39,396 nt of DNA, from assembly GCF_000376565.1 (NCBI RefSeq), contig NZ_BARG01000040.1, positions 1 through 39,396 on the forward strand, in the 5' to 3' direction. Below, piece by piece: positions 1 to 8,460 of this stretch. Within the stretch, counting starts at the first letter, position 1. The number at the start of each line of letters is the position of its first letter. The DNA comes from Streptomyces hokutonensis (GTDB taxonomy: Bacteria; Actinomycetota; Actinomycetes; Streptomycetales; Streptomycetaceae). The notes below the pieces were generated by a model. It was not told the DNA's origin. It did not search any database and saw only the letters and a program-made list of their open reading frames with translations. The position numbers were made by a program, and so were the translations under genes.

Positions 1-30
1 CCACAACACAGCCGCACCCGACAGACAACC

Positions 31-636
31 TCAGCGAGCCATAATCAAGCTCATCGCCTCATTACGGGTAGCCGAATCCCGCAACTGACCGCGCACGGCA
101 GACGTGATCGTCTTGGCGCCAGGCTTCCGCACCCCCCGCATGGACATGCACATGTGCTCGCACTCGACAACGACGATGACCCCCCGAGGCTCCAGGATCT
201 TCATCAACGAGTCCGCGATCTGCGTGGTGAGTCGTTCCTGCACCTGCGGCCGCCGGGCATAGACGTCCACCAGCCGCGCCAGCTTCGACAACCCCGTGAT
301 CTTGCCGTCGCTGGACGGGATGTACCCGACGTGGGCGACCCCGACGAACGGCACCAGATGGTGCTCGCACGAGCTCAGCACCTCGATGTCCTTCACGAGC
401 ACCATCTCGTCGTGCCCCAGGTCGAACGTCGTCGTCAGCACATCCTCGGGCTTCTGCCACAACCCCGCGAATATCTCCTTGTACGCCCGCGCCACCCGCC
501 CCGGCGTCTCCCGCAGCCCCTCCCGGTCCGGGTCCTCGCCGACCGCGATCAGCAGTTCCCGTACGGCGTTCTCGGCGCGCTTCTCGTCGAAGACGCCGAT
601 CGCTCCGTCGCCGTCCAGCGTCACGGGGTCGGTCAT
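31..636 (-). CDS. folE: GTP cyclohydrolase I
   Basis: This 201-residue protein converts GTP to 7,8-dihydroneopterin triphosphate, the first step of folate (and pterin) synthesis in the cytoplasm. The family signature is clear: the zinc ligands lie in SSCEHHLVPF (Cys and His) and in ECEHMCM near the C-terminus, with GLSKLARLVDVYARRPQVQE between them. The ATG at 636 (MTDPVTLDG) gives the normal family length; the reading frame stays open upstream but that stretch looks non-coding. It lies downstream of ftsH on the same strand, separated by a strong hairpin terminator, so it probably also has its own promoter in 640-700. Other folate genes would be expected beyond the left edge, which is inference from Streptomyces gene order. 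Confidence 0.97.
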   Translation of the reverse strand: MTDPVTLDGDGAIGVFDEKRAENAVRELLIAVGEDPDREGLRETPGRVARAYKEIFAGLWQKPEDVLTTTFDLGHDEMVLVKDIEVLSSCEHHLVPFVGVAHVGYIPSSDGKITGLSKLARLVDVYARRPQVQERLTTQIADSLMKILEPRGVIVVVECEHMCMSMRGVRKPGAKTITSAVRGQLRDSATRNEAMSLIMAR

Positions 637-704
637 GTCGTGCCTCGTTCCTGTGCGGGTCACGCGTGTGCGGGACACACGCCTCAGCTGCGGGCAAAAC
701 GAAA

Positions 705-744
705 ATGCCGCGTCCCCCAGGCTAAGACCAGGGGGACGCGGCAT
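705..744 (-). terminator. Intrinsic terminator after ftsH
   Basis: A 14-bp perfect inverted repeat (705-718 and 731-744, ATGCCGCGTCCCCC and its complement) with a 12-nt loop lies just past the ftsH stop. Read on the minus strand the stem is followed by TTTTCGTTTTG, a T-rich tail. It separates ftsH from folE. Confidence 0.85.
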
Positions 745-770
745 CCATTTCGGGCCGTGTGAGGCTCGCG

Positions 771-2804
771 TCAGTTCTCGGGGCGCTCCTCCGGGGCCTT
801 CTCCAGCGTGGGAGAGGACTCGGCGGTCGCACCGGCGGTGATCGCGGGTCCCGCGCCGTTCGATCCGTTCGTCAGTGACAGCTCCTTGGGGGAGAGCACC
901 GGCGGGCGGGTGGACGGCGTACGGCGGGAGGAGCCGGTCCACGAGGGGCGGGCCGGGCGCTTCACGATGGGAGCGAAGACCTCGGCGATCTGCTCCTTGT
1001 TCAGCGTCTCCTTCTCCAGCAGCTGGAGCACGAGCGCGTCGAGCACGTCGCGGTTCTCGACCAGGATTTCCCAGGCCTCGTTGTGCGCGTTCTCGATGAG
1101 CTTCTTGACCTCTTCGTCGACGAGCGCGGCGACCTCTTCCGAGTAGTCGCGCGGGTGCGACATCTCCCGGCCCAGGAAGGGCTCGGTGTTGTCGCCGCCG
1201 AACTTGATCGCGCCGAGGCGCTCGGTCATGCCGTACTGCGTGACCATCGCGCGGGCCGTGGCGGTGGCCTTCTCGATGTCGTTCGCGGCACCCGTGGTCG
1301 GGTCGTGGAAGACCAGTTCCTCGGCCGCGCGGCCGCCCAGCATGTAGGCCAGCTGGTCCAGCATCTCGTTGCGCGTGGTCGAGTACTTGTCCTCTTCGGG
1401 CAGGACCATCGTGTAGCCCAGAGCACGGCCTCGGGAGAGGATCGTGATCTTGTGGACCGGGTCGGAGTTGGGGGAAGCCGCCGCGACCAGGGCGTGTCCG
1501 CCCTCGTGGTACGCGGTGATCTTCTTCTCCTTGTCCGACATGATCCGGGTCCGCTTCTGCGGGCCCGCGACCACACGGTCGATCGCCTCGTCCAGCATGG
1601 AGTTGTCGATCAGCTTGCGGTTGCCGCGCGCGGTGAGCAGGGCGGCCTCGTTGAGGACGTTGCTCAGGTCCGCGCCGGTGAAGCCCGGCGTACGACGGGC
1701 GACCGCGGAGAGGTCGACGTCCGGTGCGACCGGCTTGCCCTTCTGGTGGACCTTGAGGATCTCCAGACGGCCCTGCATGTCCGGACGGTCGACCGCGATC
1801 TGGCGGTCGAAGCGGCCGGGGCGCAGGAGGGCCGGGTCGAGGATGTCGGGCCGGTTCGTCGCGGCGATGAGGATCACGCCGCCCTTGACGTCGAAGCCGT
1901 CCATCTCGACGAGCAGCTGGTTCAGCGTCTGCTCGCGCTCGTCGTGACCGCCGCCGAGGCCGGCGCCGCGGTGGCGGCCGACCGCGTCGATCTCGTCGAC
2001 GAAGACGATCGCCGGGGCGTTCGCCTTGGCCTGCTCGAACAGGTCACGGACTCGGGAGGCACCGACACCGACGAACATCTCGACGAAGTCGGAACCGGAG
2101 ATCGAGTAGAAGGGCACCCCGGCCTCGCCGGCGACCGCGCGGGCCAGCAGGGTCTTGCCGGTGCCGGGGGGGCCGTACAGGAGTACGCCCTTGGGGATCT
2201 TGGCGCCGACGGCCTGGAACTTCGCCGGCTCCTGGAGGAACTCCTTGATCTCGTGCAGTTCCTCGACGGCCTCGTCGGAGCCCGCGACGTCCGCGAACGT
2301 CGTCTTCGGGGTGTCCTTGGTGATGAGCTTGGCCTTGGACTTCCCGAAGTTCATGACTCGGGAGCCGCCGCCCTGCATCTGGTTCATCAGGAACAGGAAG
2401 ACGACCACGATGAGGACGAAGGGGAGCAGGGACAGCAGGATCCCGACGAAAGCGTTCTGCTTCGTCGGCGACACCGTGTAGCCGTCCGGAATCTGCTTGT
2501 CCTGGTACTTGGTCTGCAGCGTGGCCGCGAGGTCCACGCCCTGGTCGCCGATGTAGCTCGCCTGGATCTTGGAGCTGCCGTCGACCTTGGAGCCGCTCTT
2601 GAGCGTGACCTTGATGGTCTGCTCGTCACCGGTGGTGATCTTGGCCGACTCGACCTTGTTGTCGTTGATCGCCTGGACGACCTGGCCGGTGTCCACCGTC
2701 TTGTAGCCGCCGGACGAGCCGACGACCTGCATCAACACGACCACGGCAAGGACGGCCAGCACGATCCACATGACCGGCCCACGGAAGTATCGCTTCACGT
2801 CCAT
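771..2804 (-). CDS. ftsH: ATP-dependent zinc metalloprotease FtsH
   Basis: This is a 677-residue membrane-anchored AAA+ protease that degrades misassembled membrane proteins and short-lived regulators. In order: TM helix at about residues 10-29, extracytoplasmic FtsH_ext domain, second TM helix at about 120-140, AAA domain with Walker A GPPGTGKT (211-218), Walker B VFVDEID (267-273) and the SRH region ending RPGRFDRQI, then the M41 protease domain with HEGGH (433-437). The C-terminus has a low-complexity Ser/Thr/Pro tail. I chose the ATG at 2804 (MDVKRYFRG) because the protein then begins like other Streptomyces FtsH. An in-frame ATG at 2840 would add 12 residues. It follows hpt on the same strand, 186 bp away. 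See the separate entry on its unusual start region. Confidence 0.97.
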   Translation of the reverse strand: MDVKRYFRGPVMWIVLAVLAVVVLMQVVGSSGGYKTVDTGQVVQAINDNKVESAKITTGDEQTIKVTLKSGSKVDGSSKIQASYIGDQGVDLAATLQTKYQDKQIPDGYTVSPTKQNAFVGILLSLLPFVLIVVVFLFLMNQMQGGGSRVMNFGKSKAKLITKDTPKTTFADVAGSDEAVEELHEIKEFLQEPAKFQAVGAKIPKGVLLYGPPGTGKTLLARAVAGEAGVPFYSISGSDFVEMFVGVGASRVRDLFEQAKANAPAIVFVDEIDAVGRHRGAGLGGGHDEREQTLNQLLVEMDGFDVKGGVILIAATNRPDILDPALLRPGRFDRQIAVDRPDMQGRLEILKVHQKGKPVAPDVDLSAVARRTPGFTGADLSNVLNEAALLTARGNRKLIDNSMLDEAIDRVVAGPQKRTRIMSDKEKKITAYHEGGHALVAAASPNSDPVHKITILSRGRALGYTMVLPEEDKYSTTRNEMLDQLAYMLGGRAAEELVFHDPTTGAANDIEKATATARAMVTQYGMTERLGAIKFGGDNTEPFLGREMSHPRDYSEEVAALVDEEVKKLIENAHNEAWEILVENRDVLDALVLQLLEKETLNKEQIAEVFAPIVKRPARPSWTGSSRRTPSTRPPVLSPKELSLTNGSNGAGPAITAGATAESSPTLEKAPEERPEN

Positions 2805-2835
2805 CCATACGGAGCGAATTCGCTCCGTCCCTCCT
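2802..2835 (-). promoter_or_regulatory. ftsH translation start with SD, 20-bp hairpin and ATG in series
   Basis: On the minus strand an excellent Shine-Dalgarno AGGAGGG (2829-2835) directly abuts a 20-bp perfect palindrome ACGGAGCGAATTCGCTCCGT (2809-2828), then 4 nt, then the ATG at 2804. Linear spacing from SD to ATG is 24 nt, far too long. If the palindrome folds as a hairpin, the spacing collapses to about 4 nt. The same palindrome could also be a protein operator. What is seen is the sequence; the hairpin-bypass role is inference. Confidence 0.6.
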
Positions 2836-2990
2836 GCCATAGTGAGTTTGATAAAGACAGTTCTTCTGACCGTACCCCAGCAATGTTGCCCGAAGTCGCA
2901 CGGGACGGCTGGGAGACGTGTCTGCATGCTCCAACGGCGCGAAACCCGCTGGGGTTCCCGATCGTCTTACAGGGCTTGGGCCGAGTGGCC

Positions 2991-3551
2991 CTAGCCGCCG
3001 TAGACGTGCGGCGCGAGCGTACCGACGAACGGGAGGTTGCGGTACTTCTCGGCGTAGTCGAGGCCGTATCCGACGACGAACTCGTTCGGGATGTCGAAGC
3101 CGACCCACTCCACGTCGATGGCGACCTTGGCCGCCTCCGGCTTGCGCAGGAGGGTGCAGATCTTCAACGAGTCGGGCTCGCGGGAGCCCAGGTTGGAGAT
3201 CAGCCAGGACAGCGTCAGACCGGAGTCGATGATGTCCTCGACGATGAGGACGTGCTTGCCCTTGATGTCGGTGTCGAGGTCCTTGAGGATCCGCACGACA
3301 CCGGAGGACTGGGTGCCCGCGCCGTACGACGACACGGCCATCCAGTCCATGGTGACGGGGGTGGACAGTGCCCGGGCGAGGTCCGCCATGACCATCACCG
3401 CGCCCTTGAGGACGCCGACGAGCAGCAGGTCCTTGCCCGCGTACTCCGCGTCGATCTTCGCGGCGAGCTCCACGAGCTTCGCGTCGATCTCTTCCTTGGT
3501 GATGAGCACCGACTGGAGGTCGTCACCCATGTCTTTCGCGTCCACCCGCAT
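2991..3551 (-). CDS. hpt: Hypoxanthine phosphoribosyltransferase
   Basis: This 186-residue purine-salvage enzyme transfers phosphoribose from PRPP to hypoxanthine or guanine. The PRPP-binding loop VLIVEDIIDSGLTLS is intact, and the N-terminal catalytic-domain strand DLLLVGVLKGAVMVMADLAR is typical of the type I phosphoribosyltransferase fold. The C-terminus WVGFDIPNEFVVGYGLDYAEKYR holds the conserved purine-contact segment. A GTG at 3554 directly precedes the ATG at 3551; either could be used. It sits between tilS and ftsH, all on the minus strand. The tilS-hpt-ftsH order is conserved across many bacteria and supports the assignments. Confidence 0.96.
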   Translation of the reverse strand: MRVDAKDMGDDLQSVLITKEEIDAKLVELAAKIDAEYAGKDLLLVGVLKGAVMVMADLARALSTPVTMDWMAVSSYGAGTQSSGVVRILKDLDTDIKGKHVLIVEDIIDSGLTLSWLISNLGSREPDSLKICTLLRKPEAAKVAIDVEWVGFDIPNEFVVGYGLDYAEKYRNLPFVGTLAPHVYGG

Positions 3552-3616
3552 CACTTTCGGTCGTCCAACCGGCTACTACCTGGCCCCGCCCCCGGAGGTC
3601 CGGAGGGGGTGTCGAT

Positions 3617-4657
3617 TCAGCCTTGCCGAATCACCAGTCTGCCACCCTGGCGCTGGGCGACGACCTTGCCCGGGAGATTGATGGCTCCCTGGCCGCGCCA
3701 GCCGGTGATCAGGCGGTCGACTTCCTCGATGTGCCGGGCGAACAGCGAACCGGCCGGAGCGCCCGCCTGGATGGCGGCCCGGCGCAGGACGCGGCGGCGC
3801 ACGGCGGGCGGCAGGGCGTAGAGCTTGGCGCACTCCAGGAGGCCGGTGGCGTCCCGTACGGAGGCCTCGGCCTGGCTGGCCCAGGTGTCGAGGGCGTCGG
3901 CGTCGTCCCGGGAGAGCTGCGCCGTACGGGCGAGCGCTTCTACGACGCCTTTGCCGAGGGCCTTCTCCAGGGCGGGCAGGCCTTCGTGGCGCAGCCGGGA
4001 GCGGGTGTAGGCGGGGTCGGCGTTGTGCGGGTCGTCCCAGACGGGCAGCGACTGGACCATGCAGGCCTTGCGGGCGGTCTGCCGGTCGAGCTGGAGGAAG
4101 GGGCGGCGGTAACGGCCGTCGGCCCCCGAGACCGCGGCCATTCCGGACAGGGAGCGGATGCCGGAGCCGCGGGCGAGGCCCAGCAGGACGGTTTCCGCCT
4201 GGTCGTCGCGAGTGTGGCCGAGCAGGACGGCGGCGGCGCCGTGCCGGGCGGCGCAGGCGTCGAGGGCGGCGTAGCGGGCGTCCCGGGCGGCTGCCTCGGG
4301 GCCGCCCTCGCGGCCCACGGTCACGGCGGTGGCCTCGACGGGGTCCAGGCCCAGTTCGCGCAGCCGCAGGACGACCTCGTCGGCGCGCAGGTCGGAGCCG
4401 GCCTGGAGGCCGTGGTCGACGGTGATGCCGCCGGCCCGGATGCCGAGTTTGGGTGCTTCGAAGGCGAGGGCGGAGGCGAGCGCCATGGAATCGGCGCCGC
4501 CGGAGCACGCCACGAGCACGAGCGGCGAGGGCGGGCGCTCGTGCGGGGTGTGCCGGGAGGCGCCGACGGTCTGCAGGGCCTCGTGGTCGGTGAGGATGTC
4601 GTGGAGGACGCGGCGGACCGCCAGGCGTATCGCCGCGACCGCAGGATGGGGACCCAT
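3617..4657 (-). CDS. tilS: tRNA(Ile)-lysidine synthetase
   Basis: A 346-residue N-type ATP pyrophosphatase that converts the wobble cytidine of the CAU-anticodon tRNA-Ile to lysidine, so the tRNA reads AUA and is charged with isoleucine. The PP-loop signature SGGADS is at residues 52-57, followed by GITVDHGLQAGS and the LLGHTRDDQAETVLLGL motif. A Shine-Dalgarno AAGGGA lies upstream of the ATG at 4657. It is the first gene of tilS-hpt, with a 65-bp gap to hpt. The protein belongs to the shorter actinobacterial form, without an obvious full C-terminal extension. Confidence 0.95.
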   Translation of the reverse strand: MGPHPAVAAIRLAVRRVLHDILTDHEALQTVGASRHTPHERPPSPLVLVACSGGADSMALASALAFEAPKLGIRAGGITVDHGLQAGSDLRADEVVLRLRELGLDPVEATAVTVGREGGPEAAARDARYAALDACAARHGAAAVLLGHTRDDQAETVLLGLARGSGIRSLSGMAAVSGADGRYRRPFLQLDRQTARKACMVQSLPVWDDPHNADPAYTRSRLRHEGLPALEKALGKGVVEALARTAQLSRDDADALDTWASQAEASVRDATGLLECAKLYALPPAVRRRVLRRAAIQAGAPAGSLFARHIEEVDRLITGWRGQGAINLPGKVVAQRQGGRLVIRQG

Positions 4658-4850
4658 GTCCGGTTCCCTTCATGAAGTTTTCGGGGGGTTGGCCCGAGAT
4701 TCGGTCACTCAGAGTGTGTAGATGGTGACAGAACCGGGGCGTTCCCCGAGCATCGCACGCCCACCCATCGCTCACGGTCCCTCGGACGGGTGATTGCGGG
4801 GGCGTTCGCCTGCCGTAGGCCGAATCCGTTTCACCCCGTCCGCGACCGGT

Positions 4851-5972
4851 TCACGACTCGGCCTTGCGGTGCACCCGCGCGACCCAGTCCGCCGGTTTGG
4901 CGATCTCCGTCTTCGTCGGCAGCGTGTTCGGGGAGGTCCACACACGGTTGAAGCCGTCCATGCCCACCTGTTCGACGACCGCGCGTACGAATCGCTCGCC
5001 GTCCCGGTACTGCCTCAGTTTGGCGTCCAGACCGAGCAGCTTGCGCAGCGCCGAGTCCAGCCGGGAGGCGCCCTTGGCCCGCCGCTGCTGGAACTTCTCG
5101 CGGATCTCCGCGACGCTCGGCACGACGTCCGGGCCGACGCCGTCCATCACGAAGTCGGCGTGCCCTTCCAGGAGGGACATCACTGCGGTGAGCCGCCCGA
5201 GGATCTCCCGCTGCGCGGGCGTCTGCACGATCTCCACCAGGGACCGGCCCTCGTCGTCCTCCTCGCCCTCGGGACGGCCGCCGGCCAGCGACTGGGCGGC
5301 CTCCCGGATGCGCTCCAGGACCGTCATGGGGTCGACCTCGGTCTCCCCCAAGAACGACTGGATTTCACCCTCCAGGTGATCCCGCAGCCAGGGCACGGCC
5401 GTGAACTGCGTGCGGTGCGTCTCCTCGTGCAGGCACACCCACAGACGGAAGTCGTGGGGCTGTACGTCGAGTTCGCGCTCCACGTGCACGATGTTCGGCG
5501 CGACCAGCAGCAGCCGCCCGCCCTTCGCGCCCGCCGGCAGCTCGCGGGTCGCCGGGGCGAACGTCTCGTACTGGCCGAGCACGCGCGAGGACAGGAACGA
5601 CAGCAGCATGCCCAGCTCGACGCCGGTCACCTTGCCGCCGACCGCACCGAAGACCGCGCCCCCGGGGGTGTTGCCGCGCCGCTCCTGCATCTTGTCGAGC
5701 AGCGGCTTGAGGACCTCCCGGAACCCGGCGACGTTCGCCCGCACCCAGCCGGGGCGGTCGACGACCAGGATCGGGGTGTCGTGGATGTCGTCCGTGCCCA
5801 TCCGGGTGAATCCCCGGACGTGTTGCTCCGAGGCCTTCGCATGCCGGCGCAGCTCCGCGACGACGGCCCGGGCCTCGTCACGGCTCACGTCGGGGCCCGG
5901 CCGCACGAGTCGGGTCGCGGTCGCCACCGCGAGATTCCAGTCGACCATCTCGGCACCACCGATGCTCGTCAT
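4851..5972 (-). CDS. Zincin-like metallopeptidase (DUF2342/F420-associated family)
   Basis: A 373-residue protein with the zinc-protease motif HEETH at residues 182-186 (in LWVCLHEETHRTQF). The N-terminal part (NLAVATATRLVRPGP) is characteristic of an actinobacterial family annotated as zinc-dependent metalloprotease or as coenzyme-F420-biosynthesis-associated protein. I see no signal peptide or TM helix, so it is probably cytoplasmic. The function is not established; the F420 label is from phylogenetic co-occurrence, as I recall it. It lies between tilS and the PBP4 gene, all on the minus strand. The ATG at 5972 has no obvious Shine-Dalgarno; a second ATG at 5948 (MVDWNLAVA) is possible. Confidence 0.85.
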   Translation of the reverse strand: MTSIGGAEMVDWNLAVATATRLVRPGPDVSRDEARAVVAELRRHAKASEQHVRGFTRMGTDDIHDTPILVVDRPGWVRANVAGFREVLKPLLDKMQERRGNTPGGAVFGAVGGKVTGVELGMLLSFLSSRVLGQYETFAPATRELPAGAKGGRLLLVAPNIVHVERELDVQPHDFRLWVCLHEETHRTQFTAVPWLRDHLEGEIQSFLGETEVDPMTVLERIREAAQSLAGGRPEGEEDDEGRSLVEIVQTPAQREILGRLTAVMSLLEGHADFVMDGVGPDVVPSVAEIREKFQQRRAKGASRLDSALRKLLGLDAKLRQYRDGERFVRAVVEQVGMDGFNRVWTSPNTLPTKTEIAKPADWVARVHRKAES

Positions 5973-6057
5973 GCGTCAACCGTACGTGAGCGCTGCGGCT
6001 TGGGGCAGGGGACGAGGTCGGCGAGGGCGGGCTTGGTCGGAACGTTGCCCGGCGGGT

Positions 6058-7779
6058 TCAACTGCAGCCGCAGGCCGCCAACGCCGTCGCCGTGTGGTCC
6101 AGGGCCGCCTGGGCCTCCAGTGTGTTCGTCGTGTTGGAGGCCATGAAGGCGAAGGCCAGGAGTTGGCCGTCCTTGTCCACGACCGTGCCCGCCAGCGTGT
6201 TGACGCCCGTGAGGGTGCCGGTCTTGGCGCGTACGACGCCCGCCGCGCCCGTGGCGTCCGTGTAGCGGCTCGTCAGGGTGCCGGTGAAGGCGGCGATGGG
6301 GAGGCCGGTGAGGACCGGGCGGAGCTCGGGGTGGGCCGGGGCGCCGGCCTTGACGAGGAGGGCGGTCAGGAGGTCGGCGGTGAGGCGGTCGTCGCGGTTG
6401 AGGCCGCTGCCGTCGTTGAACACCGCGCCCTTGACCGGGAGTTGAAGCTTCTTCAGCTGGGCGGCGATCGCGGCGGCGCCCCCGTCGAAGTCGGCCCGCC
6501 TGCCCGTCGCGACGGCGGTCTGGCGGGCCAGGGCCTCCGCGATGTCGTTGTCGCTGTTGGTCAGCATCCGCTCGACGATGTCGGACAACGGGGGTGAGCC
6601 GACCGTGGCGAGGGTGTCCGCGCGCGCGGTCGCTTTCGAGGGCCCCGGGGACGTCGTTTTGATGCCGTGCTCCTGGAGGAAACCCGCGAACTTCTGGGCC
6701 GCGTCGGCCGCCGGGTCCGTCACGCGCTCCACCGGACCACTGGACGAGTCGTCCTTACGGCCCTCGTCGGCGGACAGGGCGCTGACCGGGGCGAGGTTCT
6801 CGTTGACCCCGATCGGGTGGAGTTCGGAACCGGCGTACAGGGTCGTGTCGTACGACAGCGTCACCTCGCGCACGCCGCGCTTCTTCAGGGCGGCGGCCGT
6901 GCTGTCGGCGAGCGTGCGCAGGCTCGCCCAGCCCTCGGCGTCCTTGTGGGCGGTCAGGGTGGGGTCGCCGCCGCCGACCAGGACGAGCTCCTTGGTGTCG
7001 GGCTCCAGGGCGGTGCGGGTGGTGATGCGGTGGTCGGCGCCCATCGCGGAGAGCGCGGCCACGGCGGTGGCGATCTTCGTGGTCGAGGCCGGGGTCAGCG
7101 CGTCGTCGGCGCCCACTCCGTAGAGGCGCTTTCCGGTCGACACGTCCACCACGGCGGCCGTGTGGCGGGTGCCGAGCGCCGCGTTGTCCAGGAGGGGGTT
7201 GAGGACGTCCGCGAGGGCCGTGCCGGTCGGCGCGGACTTCACCGTGTTCGCGGAACCGCCGAGGGCGACCAGGACGGATGCGGCGCTGGGAGCAGGTCGG
7301 GGTGCCTTGGCGGACGTATCGGAATTACGGCCGTGATCTACGCCACCTGAACGTTCCTGTGCGACTGCGTGGTCCCGCTCGGCCGTACGCTGACCGGACG
7401 AGTCCCAGGGACCGGCGGCGGTCACCACGACGGCGGCCAGCGCCATCCCTGCGGTGGTGGCGACGGCGGTGAACCGCCAGGTTCGGTCGGGCCGCGGCAA
7501 CTTCGCGACCTGCGGTGACACGGTTCGGACGAGCCGGGTGATCTTCGGTGACACGGCGTCGGTGAGCCGCGTCACCCGGGGCTTCACCGCTCGGGTGATC
7601 CGCGTGACCGGGGGTTTCACGGCCTCGCCGATCCGTGCGACCTGAGGTTCTACGGCTTGCTTGACCCGTGTGACCTGCGGTTTCACGGATTGCGCGGCCC
7701 GCTCGAGACGGGGCCGGACGGCTCTCGCGACCCGCGCCACATGCGGTCTCGCGGCCCGCCAAGGCCTCAGCTCCGGCAC
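6058..7779 (-). CDS. dacB: D-alanyl-D-alanine carboxypeptidase/endopeptidase, PBP4 (S13) family
   Basis: A 573-residue penicillin-binding protein that trims or cleaves peptidoglycan crosslinks. The three active-site motifs are present: STTK (residues 232-235), SDN (409-411) and KTG (519-521). One TM helix at about 101-122 anchors it with the catalytic part outside the cell. The cytoplasmic N-terminus is odd: residues 11-98 are eight tandem 11-residue repeats of the form x-P-x-V-x-R-x-x-x-A-V. The large segment between STTK and SDN is the usual insertion of this family. I chose GTG at 7779 because AAGGGG lies 9 nt upstream; an in-frame GTG at 7785 is too close to that site. It is divergent from ppa. 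Confidence 0.93.
   Translation of the reverse strand: MPELRPWRAARPHVARVARAVRPRLERAAQSVKPQVTRVKQAVEPQVARIGEAVKPPVTRITRAVKPRVTRLTDAVSPKITRLVRTVSPQVAKLPRPDRTWRFTAVATTAGMALAAVVVTAAGPWDSSGQRTAERDHAVAQERSGGVDHGRNSDTSAKAPRPAPSAASVLVALGGSANTVKSAPTGTALADVLNPLLDNAALGTRHTAAVVDVSTGKRLYGVGADDALTPASTTKIATAVAALSAMGADHRITTRTALEPDTKELVLVGGGDPTLTAHKDAEGWASLRTLADSTAAALKKRGVREVTLSYDTTLYAGSELHPIGVNENLAPVSALSADEGRKDDSSSGPVERVTDPAADAAQKFAGFLQEHGIKTTSPGPSKATARADTLATVGSPPLSDIVERMLTNSDNDIAEALARQTAVATGRRADFDGGAAAIAAQLKKLQLPVKGAVFNDGSGLNRDDRLTADLLTALLVKAGAPAHPELRPVLTGLPIAAFTGTLTSRYTDATGAAGVVRAKTGTLTGVNTLAGTVVDKDGQLLAFAFMASNTTNTLEAQAALDHTATALAACGCS
7486..7749 (-). repeat. Eight in-frame 33-bp repeats in dacB
   Basis: The segment encodes eight contiguous 11-residue units, for example KPQVTRVKQAV, EPQVARIGEAV, KPPVTRITRAV, KPRVTRLTDAV and SPKITRLVRTV. 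Pro is at position 2, a Val/Ile/Leu at position 4, and a basic residue is usual at position 6. The last unit (SPQVAKLPRPD) decays into the TM anchor. The units are basic and amphipathic, as expected of a helix with a hendecad period running along the inner membrane face. Confidence 0.9.
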
Positions 7780-7864
7780 GACCACCAGCCCCTTTCGCGA
7801 TCACACACCTGCGTGAGGGACACTTAACCACCAGAACTATGTGCTGATCATGGAGGAGCCACCG

Positions 7865-8356
7865 GTGGAGTTCGACGTCACGATCGAGATCCCGAAGGGT
7901 TCGCGGAACAAGTACGAGGTGGACCACGAGACCGGTCGGATCCGCCTGGACCGTCGACTCTTCACCTCGACCAGTTACCCGGCCGACTACGGCTTCGTCG
8001 AGAACACTCTCGGCGAGGACGGCGACCCGCTGGACGCGCTGGTCATCCTGGAGGAGCCGACCTTCCCCGGCTGCCTCATCAAGTGCCGCGCGATCGGCAT
8101 GTTCCGGATGACCGACGAGGCCGGCGGCGACGACAAGCTGCTGTGCGTCCCGGCGTCCGACCCGCGTGTGGAGCACCTGCGTGACATCCACCACGTGTCG
8201 GAGTTCGACCGCCTGGAGATCCAGCACTTCTTCGAGGTCTACAAGGACCTGGAGCCCGGCAAGTCGGTCGAGGGTGCCAACTGGGTGGGCCGTACGGACG
8301 CCGAGGCGGAGATCGAGCGCTCGTACAAGCGACTGAAGGAGCAGGGCGGCCACTGA
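7865..8356 (+). CDS. ppa: Inorganic pyrophosphatase (family I)
   Basis: A 163-residue soluble enzyme that hydrolyses pyrophosphate to phosphate and so drives biosynthetic reactions. The metal-binding signature DGDPLDALV is intact, as are the N-terminal EIPKGSRNKYEVD and the active-site YPADYGF. The start is GTG at 7865 (MEFDVTIEIPKG) with GGAGGA 7 nt upstream. The frame is open further upstream but the extra residues do not belong to the family. It is divergent from dacB and ends in a strong terminator. Confidence 0.97.
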   Translation: MEFDVTIEIPKGSRNKYEVDHETGRIRLDRRLFTSTSYPADYGFVENTLGEDGDPLDALVILEEPTFPGCLIKCRAIGMFRMTDEAGGDDKLLCVPASDPRVEHLRDIHHVSEFDRLEIQHFFEVYKDLEPGKSVEGANWVGRTDAEAEIERSYKRLKEQGGH

Positions 8357-8368
8357 GCCCCCTGCCGC

Positions 8369-8404
8369 AAAACGGGCCGCACGCGCACGCGTGCGGCCCG
8401 TTTT
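8369..8404 (+). terminator. Intrinsic terminator after ppa
   Basis: A perfect 14-bp stem (8369-8382 AAAACGGGCCGCAC with 8391-8404) around an 8-nt loop sits 12 bp after the ppa stop and ends in TTTT. The A and T runs on the two arms make it usable on both strands, but the gene it serves is ppa. Confidence 0.9.
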
Positions 8405-8460
8405 CCTGTCTGTGCGCATACTGAGGATCACCGGAGGCGTCGTACAGGGAGTGCTACGGA

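Noticed and set aside
2838..2840. ATG at 2840 as the ftsH start
   Set aside because: It would place AGGAGGG inside the gene, has no SD of its own, and the added residues are unlike the family; kept only as an alternative.
1083..3821. A long plus-strand open frame opposite ftsH and hpt
   Set aside because: It has no recognisable domain and the strand-opposed genes are certain. Such mirror frames are an expected effect of third-position GC bias.
8369..8404. Small RNA or riboswitch between ppa and the ThrE gene
   Set aside because: The structure is fully explained as an intrinsic terminator with a T run.
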